DNA from: Adineta vaga
Taxonomy: Eukaryota > Rotifera
Length of the DNA stretch: 64,000 nt
Direction: 5' to 3'
Assembly (NCBI GenBank): GCA_021613535.1
Contig: CP075493.1
Coordinates: forward strand, 1,054,001 to 1,118,000
Below, one piece after another: positions 20,002 through 32,115 of this stretch. Within the stretch, counting starts at the first letter, position 1, and each line of letters opens with the position of its first letter. Made by a program: the position numbers and the translations under genes. A model generated the notes under the pieces. That model saw only the letters and a program-made list of their open reading frames with translations. It did no database searches and had not been told where the DNA came from.

Positions 20002-21614
20002 TTAATATAACTCAGCACTATTCAAGATAGTAGTATTCGTGTCATATCCACCAGTTGTCAAAATCCTCCCATTAGTTAGTAAAGAGGCTACAAAATTATA
20101 CCGTAAGTGTGTCATGTTTCCAGCAGATGTCCATATTCCTGTTGATGGATCAAACAAGACAATGCTATTTAAACCATCAGTGAATAGTATTTGTCCATTG
20201 GTTAAGAGAGACACTGCATTCAAATATCGTCCATCACCCATATTTCCAGCTGGTGTCCATATGTCTGTCGATGGATCATACATCTCGGCACTATTTGGAG
20301 AAAGACCAAAAACCGCTCTATCTACCACCAGCACTGTTCCATTAGAGAGGACACATGCCAAGTGATCATACCGCGCACTAGTCATATTACTAACAGATGT
20401 CCACATTTCTGTCAATGGATCATATAACTCCGCACTATTTAGAGTACTATTAGTATCATATCCACCAGTCACTAATACTTTTCCATCTCTTAATACAGAT
20501 GCAGCATGTTGACCTCGTTTATTCGTCATATTTCCAGTCGATGTCCAATTATTTGTTGACGGATCATATAACTCAGCGGTATTTAAAATACTACCTAGAC
20601 TATATCCACCAGTTACTAATACTTTTCCATTGTTTAATATAGATACTGTGTGGTAATATCGTTCAGAATTCATGCTACCCGTAAGTGCCCACCTTCCTGT
20701 CGAGATGTCATACAACTCAGCACGATAGAACGAACCACTAACTACTAGTACATTTCCATTATATAAAGCAGATGCTGTATGCGAATATCGTACATAAGTC
20801 ATGTTACCAGTAGGTGTCCAAATGCCTGTTGAGGGATCATATAATTCAGCGCTATTCAAAACACCGCTGGAATTCACACCACCAGCCACTAGCACTTTTC
20901 CATCAGTTAACACAGATGCACTATGCCAGGATCGTGCAGTAGTCATGCTACCAGTTGTAAACCATTCTACAAGTAATATCACAACTGTTATCTTTCCTAT
21001 AGTGATTTAAAAGACTAGAAAAAATCAGATGTGCAGTTTTTGTTCTCCTAGATTTAGAAACTAAATATCGGCCACAGTCTATTTTTCGATTTTCTGTCGA
21101 CTTTAACTGGTTTTATATAGGATTCAACCTCATGTAATACTTGGTTACCTCTTCGACAAAAACGTGTTGCCATCAATGGCAAACATACAGTTTGTGGTGA
21201 ACAACAAGAGTTTACAATGCATATTGATTGACTTGATGCGCAAGTATGGGTAATGTTATCACATGATTCTAAAATCGAACACTGGATGGCAGGTGCACAA
21301 TAACTGACATTATTCAATGTACGATAATCGAAACAAGGAGTGGACGATAGGCGACAAGTAGCACTATTCGATGAACTTATATTACATTGTTGTAAAGAAC
21401 AACTTAATATTGGATTCGAAGCAGAATGCGACGACGAAGTTGATGTAAATTGTACACTCACACCGTTTTCATTACATGAATAACGTGGTGCTTGAGTAGT
21501 TTGGCCTAAATAGATCGCATTGTAAGAATACAGATTGAAAAAGAAGTGACTGTGCTAACCTGATACAGATGAACAGAGAAAAATGAAAGATAAGAAAGTT
21601 GTTTTCCACATCAT
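20002..21614 (-). CDS. Secreted Cys-rich protein with C-terminal Kelch-repeat propeller
   Basis: Proposed exons 21614-21560, 21505-21149 and 20996-20002 keep phase throughout and give about 468 residues. Exon 1 encodes a signal peptide (KTTFLSFIFLCSSVSG). Exon 2 is a Cys-rich Ser/Thr segment. Exon 3 has seven Kelch-like blades of the form G-M-T-x-x-R-x-x-H-x-A-S-V-L-x-[ND]-G-K-V-L-V-x-G-G followed by N-S-A-E-L-Y-D-P-S-T-G-x-W. The fold is a galactose-oxidase-type beta propeller, usually for binding. The join between exon 2 and exon 3 is inferred; otherwise exon 2 ends at a stop at 21054 and the Kelch part is a separate gene from 20982. The last blade stops after NSAELY, so the propeller is closed incompletely or truncated. 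Such Kelch arrays are common in bacteria and expanded in bdelloids. Confidence 0.75.
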
Positions 21615-22286
21615 TTACTATTTTATAAATGAATTGAGTAGTCTTCTATGACAGCAATGATTTATTCGATTAAAATGTTTGTTTTACAGGTATCGAATAA
21701 AGGCAACACTTATATCTTTGTGCTTTTAATTTTATTCACCTTTTTTTTTAGCAAAAATGAATGAATTTTTCATTTTTCACGGCATCGATGATTTTTTCTT
21801 TAGAATTGATAAAAATCATTATAAAAGTTCGCTTCATTTCATATTCTTTTTTATACATATGGCAATTGTGAAGCAAACATCATAAAAAATAATAATTGAT
21901 CAGTCTGTTGAAGTTGTATCTCTATTTGATTTAAAATACAAAATCGTGGCCATCACCGAATTTTACGTAGCAATTATCTATATTCTTCAATTAGGACATT
22001 AAATATTAAAAAGAACAATCTGTTTTACTTGATGAAGATCTTGTTTTACATCCACCATTGATGCATTCTCTTCACCATTATCTCCTAACGAACAAAGATC
22101 ATAACTAATCAAATCAATACATATTTGATGAAGTCATGTTTTCCTTTTTCTCTTATGTTTACATCTATTGAGCATAACTATAAGTTGCCGCATTTTCGAA
22201 CAAATGAATAACGTTGATAACGCCAATAGAATTCTGTAGTTTGTTAAACTTTACCAATACCATCACTAAACGATTTGAGATGAAAA
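21615..22286. other. Intergenic between Kelch gene and channel relic
   Basis: AT-rich. It contains the promoter side of the Kelch gene. Short fragments near 22030-22120 are not assignable. Confidence 0.35.
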
Positions 22287-24450
22287 CTAACGTAACTCGT
22301 GAATGAGATTTGTTCGTAAGAGATTAATGACTGGAAAGCAAATCCTGGCTGTTGTAAGAATATCATCATTATCTTTCGAGTTAAATTGTAGACTTATATT
22401 CAAATGGAACAAGAAGTAATGTAAAATTGTAAATAGTTTCACTATCCACCCATGTATCACTGATGTGGATGATACTGATAATTCCAACACTTGTGTTTTG
22501 TATTCGTAGAAAGCCTTTCAAAAGAAATCATTTCCGATTACGTCTCGAATTTCTTCACATAACTAAATAGTAGTAACGATGCCAATACTTTAGATAAGAC
22601 CATTTTCCCAAAGATTTCTTCATAACATAATAATTAACTTCTTCGGACGATAAACTAATTTTTCAAACAATTCCCATAACATTCACTGTGCATCTAATTA
22701 TCAAATAAATTCTACTCACGTTAAGTTGATATTTCCTCCCTAAAATAATCGATAACAATGAATAAAATTTGAAAATAGAAACCTACTGTTATTGTATGTC
22801 TCTCTTCCTATTGCTAATTCATCACAAACGGTGCAGGTAGGCCAAATAATATCGTTGAAAATGAAAGAAAAAGATTTTGTTACAAATTGACTATATTAAA
22901 CCAAATTCAAAGCTTGATCAAAACAAGTAGTTTGCAAAACTTTTTCATTCATACTGGAAATCGCTACCTGCATTCATGTGACATTACCAAATAATGGAAC
23001 TTGTCGTAAAAGTAATTCACACGTTGTTTTCTCATTATATTCATGTCATTGATCAATACAACCTGCTGAATGGATTTGAAATTCAATTGCTTGAGATTGT
23101 AGTTGAATAAGAAAGACAATGCTCATTTCTGGCATATCTCTAAAAAATGCCCAAAGAAATAAATCCCGTAACATTTGATCTTTCGTATATTCGAGGATGG
23201 GTGTTAGTCGACATTGAGACTTCCAATTAATCAAGAGAATATTCTTCCGAATTCCGATGGCTATGTGATTATCGGAACTTTAGGGAGATGAATGATCGAT
23301 CAAACCAACGAATGGTCCAACTAATCTTTGCAATTTTCGAGTTAATTGTTTCTTCGCATTAGATAAATTTCTACCGATTAGTATAGAAATACGATTCTTT
23401 TGATACTTTAATAAAAATAAAGATGATAGTGAAGTGTGCAAAAAGTGAGGTTTTATACTTACTTCATTCATTAATTGATGGCTGTTATTATGAAGATCCC
23501 ATACCATGTGTTCACATTAAGAAGTATCATCTATTTTTCCTAATTCATGTGGATCAAAATCTGCACTAAGAAAGAATTCGATAAATGTTGGACGATTATT
23601 TTCTAAACAATTTTTCTTCATGCTTTGCGTGTTCCTAAAATCACGAAAGATATATTGAACTATCAGTTCTCTTCTTTACGTCAATGAAATTGATGCCCAC
23701 AGTTAACATTTCATCTTGCCATCTTTCTTAAATAAGTTTCGCACCATCAATATGTTTCACTTGCTTGAGTAAGGTATTGACTTCCCTAATGATATAACGA
23801 GGAAAATACGTATCAAAAGCAGTTCGAATTTCTCTGTCCATTGAATTCCTATGAGAAAGATATAAAAGAAATTTTGAAGTGTATATCCATTTATTAATAA
23901 TGTTCATTTCATGTATCGTTTAAAGTTAAATCAAATATAATGGCATCAACATATCTGTCAATCGACCATTACCCTATCAACTTTACTTTTTTTAATAGTA
24001 AACATATACTATGACATGCTGCAGGAATTATCATTTGATTGAATTGCGCCTTTATTTTCGTTTCGTCGATGAATTAATTTATCTGAATAGAATTTCGTGT
24101 CTGTTGCCTTTTTTAACTGAAGACGTGCTTCTTCACTTATCGTCCTCCACATCGTTAATCCACTGCCTTCGATAAGAATCCATGCATCTAAAAACACTTT
24201 TAAAATCTCTTAACTATAGGATGAGCTTTATTTTCATAAAATACTGTTAGTGAAATCCGTTTTTCTACATTTTGTAATGCTTACGATTCTAAACAATCAC
24301 CTTCAAGAGTATGGCGACCGTTTAAACGACCACAGAGACATTTCTGTCTAAGATGATTGGATAGTTGTTTTGAATGAAGATTGTAAATGTGACATGTACG
24401 TGATCGCAGATTTCAATGATCTCGACGATTAATAATGAGTTCATTCCACG
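22287..24450 (-). pseudogene. TRPM-like cation channel relic (melastatin homology region)
   Basis: In minus-strand order the following pieces appear. KCLCGRLNGRHTLEGDC (24350-24290) resembles the start of the TRPM SLOG/LSDAT region. DAWILIEGSG follows near 24190. IIREVNTLLKQVKHIDGAKL follows near 23800, and CLENNRPTFIEFFLSADFD near 23600. DLFLWAFFRDMPEMSIVFLI follows near 23160, and ELLLRQVPLFGNVTCMQVAI near 22960. A hydrophobic stretch at 22490-22287 may come from the channel domain. In-frame stops occur inside conserved blocks (for example TAA after ADFDPHELGKIDDTS and TAA after GLIDHSSP) and frames change repeatedly. The order and spacing match the N-terminal melastatin region of TRPM channels. 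Assignment rests on pattern memory only. Confidence 0.5.
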
Positions 24451-25282
24451 ATGATGGCATACTTAATGAATCTAAAAATAGGTTTTACTATAGATTTCAT
24501 CAATAAAAACCGAAAAAAGAAACAATTATACCAAAACATACTTGTACGCTATCCATGTTAAGAAATAATCTGAAAATAGATATGTAGAAAATTATATTTA
24601 TTTTCGTTTTTTTATACTTATTAACCGTATTGTTTGTAGGGAATCAAATTCTTGGAATAAGTGATAACATTAATAGAGGGAAAGAGTACGAAGCAAGTTA
24701 CAGAGAACAGAGCAAGCATCAGAAATGATAGTTTAATCTGTATACATTTCTGGATGAAAGTATTCTATATAACTTCATACAAGTCGTTTCGACTTTCGAC
24801 AATATTTGATTGCCAAAAAATATCATTTACATCTACATTTAATATTGTGACATCAATTATCTAGGTAAGATGTAAGCCGTGCATAATTTCAACTTTTGCG
24901 TACTTTATGTAAAATAGAATGTTCAGTTTTAGAAAATGCTTGTGTTAAATAGTTTCACGTCCTCACTGAATATATTATATAAAAAAAAAACTGTGTCAAT
25001 GATACTTTGATGGTGTGGGTGTGGGCGTGGACAAGAATGATGAAGAAACTGTTAGATTATATAGCTCCTCCTAAAAGAAACAAACAATCTCAAATGAATA
25101 TTTCGTTTCCTTCGAATGGATTAATATATTTTTCTTTTACCGAAAGATAAATCTTCGCCTCAACGATAATCCTTTTATTCGTAATCAAACTCAAGAATAT
25201 TCAGATAATTAGTATACAATAATCTTATAACAGTATTTTCTCTATTTTCATCTCATTTTTTATTTATTTCTATTAATTTAGT
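24451..25282. other. Intergenic with telomere-like tract
   Basis: No gene. A TGTGGG-type tract of about three units (one degenerate, GTGGGCGTGG) lies at 25012-25030. The rest is AT-rich. Confidence 0.45.
25012..25030. repeat. Short telomere-like repeat (TGTGGG)n
   Basis: GGTGTGGGTGTGGGCGTGG, the same unit and the same degeneration (GGGCG) as the tract at 1856-1882 on the opposite strand. Confidence 0.6.
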
Positions 25283-25623
25283 TTGTTGATAATTCGAGTG
25301 CATTCTCAGATCTGTTCTGGCATGTCTCAATATGGTCAACGTCGAAAGAATAGTGCATGTGGTTGTTTTCATATAATAGGTGCTGACAATGGTGCAGGTA
25401 TTTGTGGTTCTCTTTGGCCGACTTGTTCTCAACTTGTGATCGTCATCCTCGATGTCATTTATTTCCTATTTGTTATTCGATATCGATGATTGATGAACGT
25501 AGTTGTCTACCAATAAAAAGTAAGAAAATAGAAACAAAAATCTCTACAAATCAACTCTATCCATTTCATTTACATACCATTAACGAATATTACAACTACA
25601 ACGACTATCAAACAATCAAGTAA
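25283..25623 (+). pseudogene. Relic of a secreted Cys-rich protein
   Basis: One frame reads SACGCFHIIGADNGAGICG then SLWPTCSQL. A second frame takes over within the same sentence with TCDRHPRCHLFPICYSIS and MIDERSCLP. The Cys spacing continues across the frame change, which indicates a one- or two-base indel near 25430. The Cys/Gly pattern resembles the Cys-rich N-terminal segments of rotifer secreted proteins such as exon 2 of the Kelch gene. No start, signal peptide or downstream domain survives. Confidence 0.4.
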
Positions 25624-26102
25624 GTTTCAAATTAATACTTCCTAACCTCGTCAAATTTGGATAGCAAGATTTTGAATGAAAAAGTTTCATGATGATAAGT
25701 AGCTATTTTCCATGTTAAACTACTTACTATTAACTTGAACTATCCATGGTATGATCTTAGTGCATCTGTATTATCCAATGGAAGAATAATCTAAACTATC
25801 TTATTTACGATTCTAAGAAAACGAAAAACAAAACAACATTTCATTCTAATTGTGATGTAAAGCGAATGAATAATGCTTTTTTTTCTTATCTATTTGTATA
25901 CTCTGATATAAACATCAACACGAAGATGTGTTTGTTGTCCTTATTTTCATTGATGTTCTATTAAAAATCGATCAACCATGTCTATTGTATAGAAGGAAAA
26001 AAAGATATATCGATATAATTGCATATATATTGATAATTTCTTTTTCAAGCATATCGGTCTTTTATATACTCGGAAAAACATTTCATATTATTATTATTTA
26101 AA
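25624..26102. other. Intergenic, no gene recognised
   Basis: AT-rich upstream region of the palmitoyltransferase gene. Confidence 0.4.
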
Positions 26103-27227
26103 ATGGCATGCAGTGTTCGACTACGTCACACAGCATCAAGTGCTCTTGGTTATTTTTGCATAGCCATCTTTTTTCTATTGACAACTCATATCGTCTTTAT
26201 TTATTATACAATAATCATACCAAATGCACTGAAAACACAGAATTATAAATCATTTTTCTTTCATTTAACATTTGGACAATGGATAGCAATGAATATTTAT
26301 TTTAATTATATTATGGCTTGGTGGTCATCACCTGGTCTAGCTCAAGATTATCAACATTTAGCAAGTCAATATTCTGTATGTAAGAAATGTTCAATGCATA
26401 AACCACCTCGAACTCATCATTGTCGTTGGTGTAATTTATGTGTATTGAAATTTGATCATCATTGTCCATGTAAACAATGAATTTTTAAAATGATTTGAAT
26501 AAATTTGTTTAATATTTTTGAATAGGGTTAAATAATTGTGTTGGTTTTTATAATCATCGATATTTCTTTCAATTTTGTTGTTTTATGGCAATTGGATGTT
26601 TCTATGCTGGAACGATGGGTTATCGTGAATATCAATTTGCTGTATTTGGAGAACAATTGTACGTTATTACATATTCATATTTGACAAGTTTAATATTTGT
26701 TTTTGTTTAGATTTTCTTATCAAGATTCATTTTTGCGACCTTTTGCTATTATAAATGCACTTGAAACAATAGATTTTATTACATATTTTGTATTTATTGC
26801 GGCATTTACAACTAGTTTTCTACTAATTATTCTTATATATCGACATGTACGAACGATTAGTCGTGGTATAACATCAGTCGAACGTTTACTTCATAAAGAT
26901 TATGCTCGACAATGTATTGAACATGATCATATGTTTATTAATCCTTACGATTTTGGTTTATTAGAAAATTGGAAACGATTTTTCAATGTTCGTACAATCG
27001 GTGAATTTATTCGATGTGTTCTTTTACCTAATATATATCAACCAAAAGGAAATGGAATAATTTGGCCTGACTGTGATGCTCAAACTTATTTGAAATCAAA
27101 TCGATTTGCTTCAAGATCATCAATGCAGTCTCCTTCTTTTCCTCCCGAAGCTTATATGTATGTTGCTGCTACATATCCAACTCATAAATATCAAACTCCC
27201 GTGCTTTCACGAAAGAAAATACAATAA
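26103..27227 (+). CDS. DHHC-type protein S-palmitoyltransferase, ZDHHC16-like
   Basis: Exons 26103-26469, 26526-26658 and 26711-27227 keep phase and give about 338 residues. TM1 and TM2 lie in exon 1, before the Cys-rich domain [15 protein letters not shown]. The active-site tetrad DHHC ends exon 1, and splicing restores the invariant Trp to give [22 protein letters not shown]3 and TM4 follow ([33 protein letters not shown]), then a cytoplasmic tail. The enzyme transfers palmitate to Cys of client proteins at ER/Golgi membranes. The motif [11 protein letters not shown] and the shape of the Cys-rich domain are closest to ZDHHC16. Intact and ordinary metazoan. Confidence 0.93.
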
Positions 27228-27490
27228 ATTAAACAATAATGATAAACTGAATAGGCCATCCGAAGATTCGATGAAATTTGGAGAGAATTATTTCGAAAAA
27301 TATTTATATACATTTTGCAATGATTGAAATACACAAGTAGTACAAATCTCATATGAATAGGAGCGGATTTGTCAAATAAGTAGTTCTAGAAATTGTAAAT
27401 GAATTGAACATTAATCTTCAAAGAAAAAGAAAAAAAAATATTCTATTCAGGTGTAAAATATCTTTATTTGTAATTTCAAATAGATAAAAA

Positions 27491-28377
27491 TCATGTTACA
27501 TGAGAAGAATCATTATTTATACTATTAAAATCAGGAGAAAGATCGAGAAGTTCATCTAATACAAGATGTACAACACCAACTTGTTCACCTGGATGTTTCG
27601 TTTGTCGTTTATCTTTTTCTTGATATGTACGTAAAAATTGTAAAAAACTAAAACAACGATTTGGATCAAATAATCTTGCAGTTAATGGCATATGTTCACG
27701 ATCAGCTGCCCAAACATGAATATTAACATTATGTGCTTTCCATAAACTATTAATTAATGCTTCTTGATTTATATTTTCATTACGAACATAAACCATATCA
27801 ATATCACCAGGATAAATTGTTGATGAAATAAAACTTCCACCAATAATTATTTCACGAACACCAGCATCACGTAATTCATGAAGTGTAACATCAAGATGTT
27901 CAATTAATGTTATTCGATATGAATTTGTTGCAAAACGAGTAATTAATTCATTAAATGTTGTATGATAAATACCAGGTGGAAGACGACCAGATTGATTTAA
28001 ATCTGGTATTCCTTCTTGTCGATCACGAATAAGTTCTTCACGAACTGATTGACTAATTGGAGTTGAAAGCCAAGCATTACTTCGTTCAGTTAATGAAGGA
28101 GCAATAAAAGCACTAAAAGCATGTGTCCATTCTGTTCCTTTGAACGTTTGTTCAGCATGAGGACCTTTTGATAGATTTAAATCCCAAAGAGCAGCAAGAA
28201 ATTCATCTTCATAACCGGATAAATTTGGAATTAAATCATAAATGCTGATTGAATCTAAATATATTTACATTGATTAAATAAATGAAAAAAGATTTCCTCG
28301 AACTTATTACTCGACGATTTCATTTGATCTTGTTTTTCAATATCAATTGTTTGATTATTAGAGAAGGAATTGGACAT
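27491..28377 (-). CDS. Nucleotidyltransferase-like protein, DUF6932 type, copy A
   Basis: Exon 1 (28377-28311) and exon 2 (28254-27491) join in phase 1 over a 56-nt intron and give about 276 residues. The core LPPGIYHTTFNELITRFA, then LHELRDAGVREIIIGGSF, then STIYPGDIDMVYV matches the bacterial DUF6932 pattern P-G-x-H-x-[AT]-T ... G-S-F ... P-x-D-I-D-x-V. The GS plus D-x-D set is the nucleotidyltransferase-fold signature (about residues 161-174). Function of the bacterial family is not established. The C-terminal tail (HLVLDELLDLSPDF) differs from copy B at 44819-45687, while the middle is nearly identical. The rotifer-type intron shows it is a resident gene. Transfer from bacteria is inferred. 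Confidence 0.8.
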
Positions 28378-28524
28378 TATTTTTTACTAAATCAAATGTT
28401 AAAGGTCAATATGATCGAAGATATTTTGAAAATGAAAAAGAAAATTTCGTTCGACATTAAGTGAGACAATTGAGAATGACCGTTACAGTAGACTGAGTTT
28501 GTTCTTTTCTCTTTCTCTTCATCA
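27596..28524 (-). repeat. Inverted duplication, arm A
   Basis: Matches 44672-45600 in inverted orientation with no length difference. It comprises 270 nt identical by eye (28255-28524: upstream sequence, exon 1 and intron), about 90 nt clearly diverged (28165-28254), and a 569-nt core (27596-28164) with only about three differences. The 3' end of the gene beyond 27596 is diverged. Confidence 0.9.
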
Positions 28525-28727
28525 ATGAAACGAAAAAGAAAATCGACAAAGACATACATGAACATTCGATAATTGAACGACAATCACATCGTGACAGTGT
28601 ACATAAGAACAAGAGAATTATCTTCTATTCATATCAATTAATAAGATATGTTTTTTTTTATTTCTTATTTTACATATACATAACAATACGAAAGAAATTC
28701 AATAATAAATCGATTGAAAAAGTATTA

Positions 28728-29764
28728 TTAAGTTATTGGTACTACATGATTGACAGGTATATGTACCATTTGATTCCAATTCATCCTTAAGACTACATAA
28801 AGAAATTGTTGACGAAATCTTTTCGATACACATATATAAATATAAAATGGATTCTAAAATTCAATAAAAACAAAAGCAAAGATAGAAAAATATATTTTCA
28901 ATCAAATCAAATTAAACTAATACTTACTGATAAATGCATATAATAAAGAATAATAGTTATATTCGAACTAAATTGAAGATATGTTTGAACAATTGGATTA
29001 CTATTTATATCTTTGTTTAAGGAAAGAACACTTGTAATACCATAGGGAAAAAGAAGAAAGAAATTAACAGCAACTTGTACTAAAACCATGGCCGTTATTT
29101 GTTGATCAAATTGTCGTCGAACAATTGGTACAGTATAATAAGCTAATTGTCGAACATTACGATAAGCGAGTATTCCAAAAAGAACAGTTATACATATTGG
29201 TAGAAGTACTAAAAATATAAGTAAAACAGCATAAGTACGATATTGTAAATAGATTGAATTTGTTATAGAACAGGTAATTTTGTTTGTTGTAGGAGTTATA
29301 ACATGATCATAGAATAGAAAATAGGGAATTCCATGTAAAATCCAAATGAAAAAGAATGTGAGAGTTACACGTTGAACTATTTTAATAGTACATAATTGTC
29401 GTAAGCATTGATAACGACAAGTTGCACAATATTGATCAATAGTTGCTAAACAAAAACATGTCAATGAAAAAACTGTACAAAATTGAGAAAAGAAAAATCG
29501 AAATTTGCAATAGAATACAGAAAGATCAGTTCCATCACTTCCATATATACCGATCATAATACGTGATAATACAACAGTACATAATTGACCAATATTTAAA
29601 AAAGACATTATAATTAAATAGAATACACATGAACTTTGACGAAATGTTCGAAGAGAAATAAATATAATTGTATTAAATAATTCTCCTATCAAACCAGTAA
29701 TTAAAACAATAATACCACCATAGATAAGTATTTGTTTACCAATCAAATCCAATGATAATGACAT
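28728..29764 (-). CDS. Rhodopsin-like seven-helix receptor
   Basis: Exon 1 (29764-28928) ends at a GTAAGT donor within TM7 and exon 2 (28853-28728) supplies NPFYIYICVSKRFRQQF, the NPxxY-type end of TM7 and helix 8. Together they give about 320 residues in phase. TM1 is GGIIVLITGLIGELFNTIIF. TM3 ends in ATIDQYCATC, where DQY replaces DRY. TM5 has the conserved Pro (VLLPICITVLFGILAYR). Outer-loop Cys residues are present (FYCKFR and ITCSIT). It has no close relative among the other receptors here. Neuropeptide-receptor-like, ligand unknown. Confidence 0.85.
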
Positions 29765-30210
29765 GAAGATTTTCTAGAATCAACTTTCTCGTAAGCTGAA
29801 AATAACTGTTTGAAAGAAAAGTGCATTTTATATCACGAGATTCAACATAATCATTGTTATCGATGGATAATCACATTTCTTTATATTTGCGAAATTATGC
29901 GAGTGTTTTTTTATCATGTTTTTTTAAGAAACACAATACGAGTACAACTATTTTGAGCATAATTAATGATAAGGTGGAAATTTTTTTCCGTAAACATAAT
30001 ATATTATCAACAGCATTGATAAATGATAGGAATCATTCAACTTTATAAAAGAAAGGACATATAAACAAGAAATACAATAAGTCTTTTGACATAAAAATTG
30101 ATTATGAGATTAAGAAGTGACAAAATGCACAAAACAGCTTACAGTGAAACGGATTACGAACAATATAAACACTCGACGCACTGATACAATCTATTGAATA
30201 TTTGTTCATT
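29765..30210. other. Intergenic between two receptor genes
   Basis: AT-rich. No gene seen. Confidence 0.4.
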
Positions 30211-31221
30211 TTATATCTGAGTTGTTCGTTGTTGTTGTTGCCTTCCTGCGGTTAACGTTAGTATAGCGGATTTTTGTTGATGACTTTGATTATTCTTCGG
30301 TATTTTTCGAATTGATTTTAGTAGAAATTGTTTAACTTCATTTCGATATGCTTTTGATGTCATTAGATGAATGTAGAATGTCGTATTATAATTTAAATAC
30401 AAAAGTAATGACATAGTGATGAAATTAATAAATGATTCGATCTGTTTTTGTTCAGCACTTTTACTTGAAGCCATATTTGATGTCACTTGCGAATAAATAG
30501 TCACTGGTGGATAGGCTAATGTACAAATGATATAGACAATTATTTCGATTAGAACAAGTTTTATAAAGGAAATATCTCGTCTATTCAAACGATTAGAAGT
30601 ATTAACTGATTGAATTTGTACATGTAAATGATTCAAATTTTTTACAAGTAATATACCGAATGAAAGCATTAAGACAATCGGTATAAAACCAGTAAATATT
30701 GCAATATAAAATCCAAAAATCTGTCCATAGATTCCATAAACACCACATCGTCCATTTTCAATACTTTCCCATATAAGTAAATGAACAGAAGCTACACACC
30801 AGAATAATGTAACAATTCCAATTGAACGATAGGCAATCTGTGGTCGACTTAAAGCCCGAATGTGTACACGTCGATTACATAATACATATCGATCAATACA
30901 TAGAAGTACAAGTGTATAACGAAAAGACATTGAACAAGTATGAATAATATATCCACGAATACGACATAGAATTAATGAATTACTAACCATATCAAAATGA
31001 TCTAATGCATAAACAGTTGGAACAATTGCCCAATTTGAACCCATTAATGAAAAATAAGATATTGCAATAAGATAGATCGAACAGGAACTCGTTCGATTTC
31101 TTTTTTGTGCTTGAATTATAATAGTAAGTATATTACCAAGATTACCTAATGTTAAAATAATCGGTAATGCATAACGAGTAATCATTTTTTGTAGAAGAAC
31201 GAGGGTAGTAATTGTTGACAT
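30211..31221 (-). CDS. Rhodopsin-like seven-helix receptor
   Basis: Intronless. The ATG at 31221 is preferred over one ten codons upstream because MSTITTLVLLQKMITRY aligns with the start of the receptor at 17677-18672. About 336 residues. Features are LTLGNLGNILTII in TM1, LCIDRYVLCN with an intact DRY at the end of TM3, loop Cys residues (LILCRIRG and GRCGVYG), and TM6 LVLIEIIVYIICTLAYP. TM7 is followed by a basic tail ending in a Gln/Arg run. It is a paralogue of the 17677 gene on the same strand 12.5 kb away, consistent with dispersed duplication within the family. Confidence 0.85.
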   Translation of the reverse strand: MSTITTLVLLQKMITRYALPIILTLGNLGNILTIIIQAQKRNRTSSCSIYLIAISYFSLMGSNWAIVPTVYALDHFDMVSNSLILCRIRGYIIHTCSMSFRYTLVLLCIDRYVLCNRRVHIRALSRPQIAYRSIGIVTLFWCVASVHLLIWESIENGRCGVYGIYGQIFGFYIAIFTGFIPIVLMLSFGILLVKNLNHLHVQIQSVNTSNRLNRRDISFIKLVLIEIIVYIICTLAYPPVTIYSQVTSNMASSKSAEQKQIESFINFITMSLLLYLNYNTTFYIHLMTSKAYRNEVKQFLLKSIRKIPKNNQSHQQKSAILTLTAGRQQQQRTTQI

Positions 31222-32115
31222 GATATACTCTACGAATAGGTAGATTAACAAGAAGAATGAGAGATGTAGTTAAAGATCGTAAAAATAAGTTTAGAAAATA
31301 TAGGAAACTATTGGAGAATTTGCAATGATTTTATGAATTACGATATATTTTGAATATTTTAATTCTTTGAACTATGTCAGATTATGAAATGAGAAGATTA
31401 ACTTTTTGAAAACCTTTTTAATACTTTTTTCATGAAAACTAATATCTACCCATGCTCGAAGCATCTTCTTATTGATTCTAAACTACGTCATTCATTTTCA
31501 TATAAAAATACCTTGATGAAATTGCGACATATTTTTTCACCGATATCTTCATCAATAATGATGGTAAAAGGGTATTTTAAGTAAAGATTATGTACGTCAT
31601 CAAAGAAAAAAATAAGATAGATGCATTAATGGAATTGAATGTGCGTTATACCTATTCAGTACGATTCATACATCCAAAGTTATCTTTGCTGAAAGGTTTA
31701 ATTAAATCTCGACAAAGAACAATCTATTGAACTTACGTTTTCCGCTTTTACTCTGTTAATTAAAAAAAACGCTATTCAGACGTCGCACAAATGAGTATAT
31801 TTTTCATAAAAAACTAAAATAATGTAGTTTGTCTAGGTCGAACGGCTCGAGTACAAAGTTAATTGTTTTTCGAGAAATATTGTTAATAGATACTACGTAT
31901 ATTACTTGGGGCATGGCCTATTAACATAGAGCGATTATCAACATCTACACTCATACACTAGATTAATCGGTTTACGAGTGATCTCTTTGCTAACCATACA
32001 ATCAGCACAAAATTCTGTTTGATCATTTTTATTTTTTTTTAAAAATACATTCACTGAAAAAAGTATTTATGTGTATTTAATTGTTGTAAATTTGAAGAAA
32101 TTTCAATCAATTCTA
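31222..32115. other. Intergenic, no gene recognised
   Basis: AT-rich spacer with no coding signal or repeat that I can support. Confidence 0.4.

Noticed and set aside
28257-28270. A 14-nt intron in the DUF6932 gene (GTAAATATATTTAG)
   Set aside because: Too short. The 56-nt intron from GTAATAAG to the same acceptor keeps the frame in both copies and fits intron sizes elsewhere in the window.
28282-28464. A 60-residue frame on the plus strand, repeated identically at 44732-44914 on the minus strand
   Set aside because: It is antisense to exon 1, intron and upstream sequence of the DUF6932 genes. Its identity in both places follows from the duplication, not from coding constraint.
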